Shown: piece by piece, positions 1-6,689 of the stretch | How positions within the stretch are numbered: the first letter of the stretch is position 1 | How the letters are laid out: the number at the start of each line of letters is the position of its first letter | Source of the DNA: Cystobacterineae bacterium | GTDB lineage: Bacteria > Myxococcota > Myxococcia > Myxococcales > Myxococcaceae | Reading direction: 5' to 3' | NCBI GenBank assembly: GCA_009781495.1 | Contig: WQYA01000009.1 | Coordinates: 1-46,525 of the forward strand | Length of the DNA: 46,525 nt | Notes under the pieces: model-generated | The model's input: only the letters and a program-made list of their open reading frames with translations | Told to the model about the DNA's origin: nothing | The model's database searches: none | Made by a program: the position numbers and the translations under genes

Positions 1-70
1 CCCGCCTTAACACCTAACGTAGACGAAGAATTAACCAGCGTTGTTTTGCTAGAGCCAACGTAGGGGGGTA

Positions 71-123
71 CTGTTGTGGAGCACGAGCAGGGGGATACAC
101 TGTTGTGGAGCACGAGCAGGGGG
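71..123. repeat. Short direct repeat, 24 bp x2, period 29
   Basis: A 24-bp sequence beginning CTGTTGTGGAGC occurs at 71-94 and again, identical, at 100-123. The copies are separated by five bases. A GC-rich inverted repeat follows (GCCCCCT at 129-135 against a G run at 147-152). No gene is visible in 1-500. The repeat could be a remnant of an integration or recombination site, or an assembly-end artefact; nothing in the sequence decides. Confidence 0.7.
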
Positions 124-229
124 TGATAGCCCCCTGCGGCGCTCAAGGGGGGCAGGTAGCAGTGCTTCAGCATTTCAAACATGCACGGGGTAAACGGCCC
201 CAGAATGATGGGGTGGATCAAGTAAAGAG

Positions 230-500
230 TTCGAGGGGGTCGCGAGTGCTGCCTAGCCCCCGGCAGGGCCCCAGAGGGTGTTTTTTTGGTTACTTTTTTG
301 TCACACAAAAAAGTGACTCGCCGGTAGGCGAAACCTACTGCCGCCGCGCAGCGGAAACAGCCGGGCCGCAGGCCCAGCACCAATAACCCCGCCCGGGAGG
401 GGCAAACAACGCCCGGGCCGCAGGCCCAGCAATAAAACCCCGCCCGGGAGGGCAGAAGAATTGTTTTTTTTAAGCCCGCCGCAGGCGAAAAAAACCACTC
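230..500. repeat. Non-coding structured region: AT hairpin plus 52-bp imperfect tandem repeat
   Basis: This stretch downstream of the rhodanese gene holds no believable gene. A 13-bp stem (289-301 with 305-317, one G.U pair, 3-base loop) is built from GTTACTTTTTTGT and its complement. Then an imperfect tandem repeat of period 52 follows (361-412 and 413-462). Each copy contains the hairpin GGGCCGCAGGCCC and a second palindromic element around GCCCGGGA flanked by C4 and G3-4. T8 and A7 runs flank CGCCGCAGGCG at 470-495. The architecture looks like a mobile extragenic palindromic repeat family rather than a simple terminator. Confidence 0.6.
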
Positions 501-905
501 TCACGGCGTGGAAGCAGGCAACTTGGCCTCTTTCCACGCCTGTATGCCTTCACTTAAAACATACACCCTCTTATACCCCATGGACTGGGCGCGCTTGGCC
601 GCTATGTGCGAAGCCGTACAACGCTTATTCAAACAATAGAATATCAGCTTGAGGCTTTTGTCCTTCGGCAACAAACCCACTTCATAGCTTGAGGCGCTGT
701 CCAACAGCACCGCCCCCGGCAAAACCCCATATTCCTGGCGTACCTCCTCCACATTCACGTCCACTGCTAACGCCTCCCCTGCCTTTAGCCAGGCCTCCGC
801 CTCCATTAGCCCGACTTCCCCCGGGGGTACCCCCTCCTTCTTGCAACCCCACCCTAGGCCTAGCCCCCCTATCAACAACAAGATTGTAAAAAACCGTTTT
901 CCCAT
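501..905 (-). CDS. Rhodanese-domain lipoprotein
   Basis: A 134-residue protein with a lipoprotein signal (hydrophobic stretch then GLGWGC, Cys21 the likely lipidated residue) followed by one rhodanese-like domain. The active-site loop reads YCLNKRCTAS; the first Cys sits where rhodaneses carry the persulfide-forming Cys. The C-terminal EGIQAWKEAKLP matches the family's GGxxAWxxAGLP ending. Rhodaneses move sulfane sulfur, but many periplasmic lipoprotein versions have no known substrate. It is transcribed away from yjbQ, with 42 bp between the starts. The 3' end abuts the repeat region at 230-500. Family call is firm, substrate unknown. Confidence 0.85.
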   Translation of the reverse strand: MGKRFFTILLLIGGLGLGWGCKKEGVPPGEVGLMEAEAWLKAGEALAVDVNVEEVRQEYGVLPGAVLLDSASSYEVGLLPKDKSLKLIFYCLNKRCTASHIAAKRAQSMGYKRVYVLSEGIQAWKEAKLPASTP

Positions 906-947
906 CCATCAACCATGACACAATTGGAAGCAGCTTGGGAATAGGAC

Positions 948-1361
948 ATGAAAACATTTACGGAATACCTCTGGTTTGAAACGAAACAACAAAGGGAGTT
1001 GGTGCGCCTGACGCCTCAAGTCGCTCAGTGCGTCCAAAAGTCCGGCATACGCGAGGGCATGGTGCTGGTCTCCGCCATGCATATTACGGCCGGCGTCTTC
1101 GTTAATGACAATGAGCCCGGCCTCTTTGAGGACATTTGGCAATGGCTGGAAAACCTCGCCCCCACTGACCCCCACTACCACCACCACCATACCGGTGAGG
1201 ACAACGGCGATGCGCACCTCAAGTCGCTGCTCGTCCACCACCAGGTGATGGTCCCCGTTACGCAGGGGAAGTTGGACTTGGGGCCTTGGCAGGAAGTCTT
1301 CTATGCCGAATTCGACGGGTGCAGGAAAAAACGCGTCGTCCTCAAGGTGATGGGAGAATAA
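948..1361 (+). CDS. yjbQ: YjbQ / UPF0047 family protein
   Basis: A 137-residue protein that matches the YjbQ (UPF0047) family over its whole length. It has [12 protein letters not shown] near residue 46, a His-rich segment ([18 protein letters not shown]), then [23 protein letters not shown], the family's C-terminal signature. Members show weak thiamine-phosphate synthase activity in E. coli, but the physiological role is not settled. The His cluster is probably a metal site. The stop codon is one base from the sterol cyclase start, whose Shine-Dalgarno (GGGAG) lies inside this gene's 3' end, so the two are almost certainly co-translated. No TPP riboswitch fits in the 42 bp upstream. Confidence 0.9.
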   Translation: MKTFTEYLWFETKQQRELVRLTPQVAQCVQKSGIREGMVLVSAMHITAGVFVNDNEPGLFEDIWQWLENLAPTDPHYHHHHTGEDNGDAHLKSLLVHHQVMVPVTQGKLDLGPWQEVFYAEFDGCRKKRVVLKVMGE

Positions 1362-1362
1362 C

Positions 1363-3324
1363 ATGGACTCGCTTTCCCAACGCGCCGCCCAAAGCATGCA
1401 CCGGGCTGTTGAAAACTTGGCGCGCCTTCAACATACCGACGGAAGTTGGTTGGGGGACTATGGCGGACCGGCTTTTCTCCTGCCCATGTATGTGGCCCTC
1501 TGCGAGGCCGCACAGCGCTTGCCGGACAAACAACGCACGCAGCGCATGCGCACTTATATCCTCAACACGCAGCGCGCCGACGGCTCCATCGGCTTGCACG
1601 CGGAGGACGACAGGGGCAGCATGTTTTGCACGGCGCTCAACTATGTCGCCCTGCGCATTCTCGGCGCTTCCTCCGAGGAAACCCCTTTGGCCAACATGCG
1701 CAGGTGGATGCAGCAAAACGGCGGGCCCGCCGGCGCTGCCTCGTGGGGCAAATTCACCCTCTGCCTCATGGGGCTTTATGAGTGGCGCGGCATTTGGCCC
1801 GTCCTGCCGGAGTTGTGGCTTTTGCCCACGTGGAAGTCCTTTCACCCCAGCAAACTTTGGTGCCACTGCCGCCAAGTCTATTTGCCCATGGCTTGGCTTT
1901 ATGGCAAACGCGCTCAGGCGCCCGTCACCGCCCTCACGCGCGCGCTGCGCGAGGAGTTGTGGAATGGGCAGTGGGCCAAAATTTCATGGGAGAAACAGCG
2001 CTCCGTCGTCTGCAAGGAGGACAACTTCCGCCCCCAAACCCAACGCCTCCTGCGCGTTAACCAGGCGCAGGCCGCTTTTGAGGCCTTTCACTCCAAGTCC
2101 CTGCGCAACAAGGCTGTGGATGAGTGCCTTAAACACATTCTCTATGAGAATAGGGCTACCAATGACATTAATATTGGCCCCGTTAATGCCATTCTCAATG
2201 CCTTCGTCCACCTCTTTCGCAAGGAGGGAAGGGCGGACTTTGAGCGGGGGTTTGCACGTCTGGACGACTACCTCTGGGACGGGCATGATGGGATGAAGTT
2301 TCAGGGCTATAACTCCAGTCAGCTTTGGGATACGGCTTTTGCGGTGCAGGCGGTTTTGGCCACCCCCTCCCCTGTTAGCCCTAAAACTACCCCCCTGCTG
2401 GAAAAGGCCTATGGCTTTGTACGCGACAACCAAATTATAGAGGAGTTGCCGGAAAAGGAGGCCCACTACCGCCACCGCTGCTTGGGAGGTTGGCCCTTCT
2501 CTACCCGCCCCCACGGCTGGCCCATTTCGGACTGTACCGGTGAAGGACTCACCTGCGCCCTCTCCCTAAAACACCTCTTCTCCCCTGCTATTCCCCCCCA
2601 CCTGCTGAATGAAGCCGTGGAAACCCTGCTGTCCTTCCAAAACGAGGACGGCGGTTTTGCTACCTATGAGTTGAAGCGGGGGGCGCTTTGGTATGAAGCC
2701 CTCAACCCTTCCCAGGTTTTCGGCGAAATTATGGTGGACCATACCTATGTGGAATGCACCTCCTCCTGCTTGCAGGGTTTGGCCCAGGCGCAGCAACATT
2801 TGGGGCCCAACCCGCGCGTGGAGAAGGCCCTGCGCAGAGGCGCTGCCTTCATCCAAAGCCAACAGCGCGCCGACGGCAGCTTTGAAGGCAGTTGGGCCGT
2901 GTGCTTCACCTATGGCACATGGTTTGCCATTCGCGGCCTCCTGGCTGCGGGCCTGCCCCCCAGCCACAGCGCCATTCAGCGCGCCGTCTCCTTCCTGCTT
3001 TCCAAACAACGCAGCGACGGAAGTTGGGCGGAGCACTTCAGCACCGCACGCCACCGGCGCTGGGTGGAAGGCGAAAAGGGGCATGTGGCCCAAACTTCGT
3101 GGGCCCTCATGGGGCTGGTGCTGGGCCAGTGCCCCAACAAGGCCGCCATGGACAAAGCGGCCGCTTTCCTTGTCCAAACCCAAGAGGAGGACGGCAGTTG
3201 GGCCCGGGAGATGATGGTGGGTATTTTCAACAAAAGCTGTCTCATCAGCTATGACAATTATCGCCACTATTTCCCCTTGTGGGCCCTGGGGCTTTGGGCA
3301 GGGGGGGGGCAAAGCAAAGGTTAG
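1363..3324 (+). CDS. Oxidosqualene cyclase (cycloartenol synthase-like)
   Basis: A 653-residue class II triterpene cyclase. The catalytic motif is HGWPISDCTGEG, that is the DCTAE-type motif of oxidosqualene cyclases and not the DXDD of squalene-hopene cyclases; the acid is Asp390, next to Cys391. QW repeats are clear (QHTDGSW, QNEDGGF, QQRADGSF, KQRSDGSW, QEEDGSW), and the C-terminus FNKSCLISYDNYRHYFPLWALG is typical of sterol cyclases. Tyr316 (GYNSSQLWD), His384 and Ile388 correspond to Tyr410, His477 and Ile481, the product-determining set of Arabidopsis cycloartenol synthase; lanosterol synthases differ there. The likely reaction is (S)-2,3-oxidosqualene to cycloartenol at the membrane. 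DCTGE replaces the usual DCTAE. No squalene epoxidase lies in the window. Product is inferred, class is firm. Nine consecutive G at 3301-3309 precede the stop. Confidence 0.92.
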   Translation: MDSLSQRAAQSMHRAVENLARLQHTDGSWLGDYGGPAFLLPMYVALCEAAQRLPDKQRTQRMRTYILNTQRADGSIGLHAEDDRGSMFCTALNYVALRILGASSEETPLANMRRWMQQNGGPAGAASWGKFTLCLMGLYEWRGIWPVLPELWLLPTWKSFHPSKLWCHCRQVYLPMAWLYGKRAQAPVTALTRALREELWNGQWAKISWEKQRSVVCKEDNFRPQTQRLLRVNQAQAAFEAFHSKSLRNKAVDECLKHILYENRATNDINIGPVNAILNAFVHLFRKEGRADFERGFARLDDYLWDGHDGMKFQGYNSSQLWDTAFAVQAVLATPSPVSPKTTPLLEKAYGFVRDNQIIEELPEKEAHYRHRCLGGWPFSTRPHGWPISDCTGEGLTCALSLKHLFSPAIPPHLLNEAVETLLSFQNEDGGFATYELKRGALWYEALNPSQVFGEIMVDHTYVECTSSCLQGLAQAQQHLGPNPRVEKALRRGAAFIQSQQRADGSFEGSWAVCFTYGTWFAIRGLLAAGLPPSHSAIQRAVSFLLSKQRSDGSWAEHFSTARHRRWVEGEKGHVAQTSWALMGLVLGQCPNKAAMDKAAAFLVQTQEEDGSWAREMMVGIFNKSCLISYDNYRHYFPLWALGLWAGGGQSKG

Positions 3325-3339
3325 CGAGGGCTAGGGCCT

Positions 3340-3372
3340 ACACCCCCAATGGGAAGTGGGGGTGTCTATTTT
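3340..3372 (+). terminator. Rho-independent terminator after the sterol cyclase gene
   Basis: A perfect 9-bp stem, ACACCCCCA (3340-3348) with TGGGGGTGT (3357-3365), has an 8-base loop and is followed by CTATTTT. It lies 16 bases after the cyclase stop and ends about 30 bases before tolQ. It therefore separates yjbQ-cyclase transcription from the tol genes, or acts as a partial attenuator. I could not pick out a convincing tolQ promoter in the short remaining gap. Confidence 0.8.
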
Positions 3373-3401
3373 GTCGCAAGACTTGATGGGGCCGGTTTCA
3401 A

Positions 3402-4097
3402 GTGTTAGGCGAAAGAAGAATGTTTGCTTCCATCAACTATTGGGATGTTATCCTACACGCTTCGCTCATTGAGCTTTTCGTCCTCATTCTTCTGGCCATT
3501 GTTTCGGCCGTCAGTTGGGCCATTGTCTTGCAAAAAGGCTTGCAACTGTCGGCAGCCAAACGGCGCTCCTCAGAATTTCTTGAGGTATTTTGGGGGGCTA
3601 CGCAGCTTGACACCATCTATGAATCTCTGTCCAGACTTCAAGCCTCCCCCTTGGCCAAAGTCTTTAAGGCCGGTTATGAGGAAATGTTAAAGCTGGCCAA
3701 ACAGAAAACAGCTCAACCCCAGGAGAAACTTGAAGGCATTGAAAACATTGAGCGCGCCTTGCAACGTTCCTCTATGGCCGAAATAACAGGGCTGGAGTCC
3801 AGCTTGTCTTTCCTCGGGACGGTGGGGGCTACCGCGCCTTTTGTGGGCCTCTTCGGCACAGTCATGGGCATTCTGTCCGCATTTAACGAAATTGCACAGC
3901 AGGGCAATGCCAGCATCGCAACCGTCGCGGCGCCCATCGGCAACGCCTTGTTGGCGACGGCCGCCGGTTTGTTCGCGGCCATTCCCGCCGTAGTGGCCTA
4001 TAACGCCTTCCTCAACCGCATCCGCGTCTTTGACACGGAAATGGCCAACTTCTCCTCTGAGTTTCTCAACATTGTGAAACGTAATTTTTTTAACTGA
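3402..4097 (+). CDS. tolQ: TolQ/ExbB proton-channel protein
   Basis: A 231-residue MotA/TolQ/ExbB family protein. It has three membrane segments: about residues 20-45 (LIELFVLILLAIVSAVSW), 135-165 (SFLGTVGATAPFVGLFGTVMG) and 172-200 (PIGNALLATAAGLFAAIPAV). The middle segment holds the family signature GATAPFVGLFGTVMGI. It forms the inner-membrane stator with TolR and uses the proton motive force to energise TolA for outer-membrane constriction at division. The listed start is GTG; an in-frame ATG at 3420 (MFASINYWD) is an equally possible start. Gene order tolQ-tolR-tolA-tolB favours Tol over Exb. Confidence 0.9.
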   Translation: MLGERRMFASINYWDVILHASLIELFVLILLAIVSAVSWAIVLQKGLQLSAAKRRSSEFLEVFWGATQLDTIYESLSRLQASPLAKVFKAGYEEMLKLAKQKTAQPQEKLEGIENIERALQRSSMAEITGLESSLSFLGTVGATAPFVGLFGTVMGILSAFNEIAQQGNASIATVAAPIGNALLATAAGLFAAIPAVVAYNAFLNRIRVFDTEMANFSSEFLNIVKRNFFN

Positions 4098-4130
4098 GCA
4101 CTTCTTCAACGAAGCATTTTTCAACCTACA

Positions 4131-4583
4131 ATGAGTCCGCAACAACGCCCCCCGCGTACCACTCTTAGCGAAATAAACGTCACTCCTATGGTGGACGTTA
4201 TGTTGGTACTCCTCATTATTTTTATGGTGACAGCGCCCCTTATTCAGCCCGGCGTCAAAATTGACTTGCCTCAAACACGCGCGCTCCCACTGGAGTCCGA
4301 CGAGGCCAAACTTATTTTGTCCATCAACAAACAAGAGCAAATTTTCTTGGGCGAAACGCAAATCCCCTATGAGCAGCTGGAGGACAAGTTGCGTACCAAT
4401 GATCGCCTAAAACACGAGAAGGAGCTTTTCTTGCAAGCCGACAAAACCCTGCCCTATGCCGTCGTCTTGGACATTATGGCCATTGCACAACGCGCGGGCG
4501 TCGACAAGCTGGGGATGATTACGGATCCGCGCAGCATTCAACGCTCCAACAAAAAACCCCCGCCCACCCAACCTCAGCCCTGA
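4131..4583 (+). CDS. tolR: TolR/ExbD biopolymer transport protein
   Basis: A 150-residue ExbD/TolR protein. One N-terminal membrane helix contains INVTPMVDVMLVLLIIFMV; the Asp in this helix is the conserved proton-carrying residue. A periplasmic domain of about 100 residues (VKIDLPQT through GVDKLGMITDP) follows. The tail is Pro/Gln-rich (PPPTQPQP). It partners TolQ in the stator. It starts 33 bp after tolQ and ends 10 bp before tolA/tonB, consistent with one operon. No strong Shine-Dalgarno is visible before the ATG. Confidence 0.9.
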   Translation: MSPQQRPPRTTLSEINVTPMVDVMLVLLIIFMVTAPLIQPGVKIDLPQTRALPLESDEAKLILSINKQEQIFLGETQIPYEQLEDKLRTNDRLKHEKELFLQADKTLPYAVVLDIMAIAQRAGVDKLGMITDPRSIQRSNKKPPPTQPQP

Positions 4584-4593
4584 GCGCTTCCCC

Positions 4594-5364
4594 ATGGCCG
4601 CCCATGTCTATAACAGCCTCCTGCGCGCCCCACGCCCTCTGCTGTGGCCCTTCATCGCTGTTTCTGTCCTCGGACATGTCTTCCTCTTCCTCGCCCTCAT
4701 GTTCGGCTTCTTGGCGCGTCCCAAAACCCAAACCAACTTCGTTCAAAAACCCATACGCGCTTCGCTTGTACGCCTGGGTAAACCCAGGGACCCCAGCTTG
4801 CTGCCCCGCCAGGAAACACCTCCACCCCCACCCCCACCCTCCTCCTCTGTGGGCCCCCTCCCTCCTGCCCCTACGCCCCCGCCTCCCGTCTCTGTCCCCT
4901 CCCCCCAGGCTACGGCCAGCCTGCCCTCCTCTAAAACCACCTCCCCTGAAAAATCGACTGCCCCTGTCGACAACAGCCGAGACTTGTTCTCCGCATTCTC
5001 CCGCGAAGCCAAGGCCAGCAACACCCCCCTGCAAGGACAGGCCGATGGCGATCCCATGGGAGACTCCGCCATCCAAGAAGGCGAGCGCTATTTCGGCCTG
5101 CTTTCTGTGGCCGTGCGCCGCCATTATGACGTGTCTTCCACCATTCCCGAAAACCAGCGCAAGGCACTCAAAGCTACCGCCCTCATCCGCATCTCCCCCA
5201 ATGGGAAACTCCTGGAAGCCAAACTGACCCAGTCCTCCGGTAACCCCCTCTTTGACGCTGCCGTCGAAAGCGCACTGCTGCGCGCTGCCCCCTTTGCCCC
5301 TCCACCGGAGCATTTGAAAGAAGCCTTGAGAAAAAACGGTGTCCAACTTGTATTCACCCCCTAA
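4594..5364 (+). CDS. TolA/TonB-family energy transducer
   Basis: A 256-residue protein with TonB/TolA architecture. There is one N-terminal membrane helix (about residues 20-40, SVLGHVFLFLALMFGFLA), a Pro/Ser-rich periplasmic linker (residues about 70-110, with long proline runs) and a C-terminal TonB-like domain (RISPNGKLLEAKLTQSSGN through the end). It would link the TolQR stator to outer-membrane TolB/Pal. It is short and proline-rich, lacking the long Ala/Lys helix of E. coli TolA, so it is TonB-like in form; its place between tolR and tolB argues for a TolA role. The following tolB starts 10 bp after its stop. Confidence 0.85.
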   Translation: MAAHVYNSLLRAPRPLLWPFIAVSVLGHVFLFLALMFGFLARPKTQTNFVQKPIRASLVRLGKPRDPSLLPRQETPPPPPPPSSSVGPLPPAPTPPPPVSVPSPQATASLPSSKTTSPEKSTAPVDNSRDLFSAFSREAKASNTPLQGQADGDPMGDSAIQEGERYFGLLSVAVRRHYDVSSTIPENQRKALKATALIRISPNGKLLEAKLTQSSGNPLFDAAVESALLRAAPFAPPPEHLKEALRKNGVQLVFTP

Positions 5365-5374
5365 AGGAATCGCC

Positions 5375-6649
5375 ATGCATCTGTCTGTCTTAGGACTCTT
5401 GCTCATCTCCTCCACCGTCTTCGCCCAAGTCCCAACACTGGAAATCAGCGGGGCAAATTTTCGTGCGGAGCCTTTGGGGTTTCCCCGCGTCATTGAAACA
5501 AGCCCCTCCATTCAAAACCTCTCGGAAGAGCTCGACAAACTGCTCCTCTTTGACTTTGAAGCCTCGGGCCTCTTTCGTTTGCTTGACCGAGCCAGCTTTC
5601 TGGCGCCTGCGGATGAGCCTGCCAACAACATTGTCGTCTCTGCGTGGCTGAATGTTGGCGCAGAAAGCGTCATTAAAGTCCAACTCGGCCTTAACCCAGA
5701 GCAACAACTCGAAGCACGCTTGCGTCTGTTTCGCAGCAGCAACGGACGCTTGGAGTTTGAAACTTCCGCCAAAGGCAACTTGCCCGACATTCGCAAAATA
5801 GGTCACCAGCTGGCCAATGCTGTCTATCGCCACTACACCGGAGAAGAGGGGCCCTTCCTCAAAAAAATCGCCTTCGTCAAAACCATCGGACAACGTCGCA
5901 ACGTCTATGTCGCTGACTGGGATGGGGCCAATGCCCAAGCCCTTACGCAGACCAACATCAACCTCCTGCCCGCTTTCACGGCAGGCAACCAGGCCGTCGC
6001 TTTCACCTCCTATGACAGTGGAAACCCCGACATCGTCATGAAACAACTTGACGGCCAAACCACAGCTTTGGTGGCTAAAAAAGCCATGGCAACAGGGGTT
6101 GCATTTTCTAAAAATGGAAAGTGGATGGCTTGGGCCCAGGCAGAGGGCGAGTCCACCCAATTGTGGTTGGCCAAACCCAATGGCAAAGAAGCACGCAAAT
6201 TAACTCAAACACCCTATCTCCTCAATACAAGCCCCAGCTTTACACCGGATGGGAAAAACATTGTTTTTGTCTCTAACCGCGCCGGAGGCCCCCAGCTTTT
6301 CCTCATGGACTTGGAAAAAAACACCGTGCGCAGGTTGACGTTCCAAGGAAATTATAACCAAACACCCAAGGTTTCCCCAAAGGGGGATTGGGTTGCCTTT
6401 ACGGCAAGGGACGAAAAACGCCGCTTTGATATTTTTATTACCCACCTGCAAACGGGCGAAGTGCGCCGCGTGACGCAAGACCAGGGTGACAACGAGGAGC
6501 CCAGTTTCAGTCCGGATGGCCGCCTGCTGCTGTTCGTCTCCAGTCGCCTAGGCTCTAACCATATTTTCGTCAGTACCTTGGATGGAAAAATTCAGCTTCC
6601 GCTGCCCATGGAGCGCAGCCATTTCGCTACACCCATATGGCCTAACTGA
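5375..6649 (+). CDS. tolB: TolB, periplasmic beta-propeller of the Tol system
   Basis: A 424-residue secreted protein. An upstream in-frame GTG (5339) exists, but ATG 5375 has the AAGGA Shine-Dalgarno directly before it and gives a proper signal peptide (MHLSVLGLLLISSTVFAQ), so I use it. The N-terminal domain (residues about 20-150) is the TolB_N fold. WD40-like/PD40 beta-propeller repeats follow, with motifs such as SPSFTPDGKNIVFVSNRAGG, PKVSPKGDWVAFTA and EPSFSPDGRLLLFVSSR. TolB normally binds Pal and outer-membrane partners. No pal or cpoB follows: the next gene is convergent tamA, 40 bp away. Confidence 0.93.
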   Translation: MHLSVLGLLLISSTVFAQVPTLEISGANFRAEPLGFPRVIETSPSIQNLSEELDKLLLFDFEASGLFRLLDRASFLAPADEPANNIVVSAWLNVGAESVIKVQLGLNPEQQLEARLRLFRSSNGRLEFETSAKGNLPDIRKIGHQLANAVYRHYTGEEGPFLKKIAFVKTIGQRRNVYVADWDGANAQALTQTNINLLPAFTAGNQAVAFTSYDSGNPDIVMKQLDGQTTALVAKKAMATGVAFSKNGKWMAWAQAEGESTQLWLAKPNGKEARKLTQTPYLLNTSPSFTPDGKNIVFVSNRAGGPQLFLMDLEKNTVRRLTFQGNYNQTPKVSPKGDWVAFTARDEKRRFDIFITHLQTGEVRRVTQDQGDNEEPSFSPDGRLLLFVSSRLGSNHIFVSTLDGKIQLPLPMERSHFATPIWPN

Positions 6650-6689
6650 AAAGCTTCAAACATGACGCCTCGTTTTCTCGAAAACATCG

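Noticed and set aside
105-386. 93-residue open frame at the left end
   Set aside because: It runs through the direct repeats and hairpins, has no family resemblance and atypical composition; best read as non-coding.
1363-3324. Squalene-hopene cyclase
   Set aside because: The catalytic motif is DCTGE, not DXDD, and many stretches match sterol cyclases instead.
6672-6685. Bidirectional terminator between tolB and tamA
   Set aside because: Only a five-base-pair AT-rich stem without a proper U-tract.
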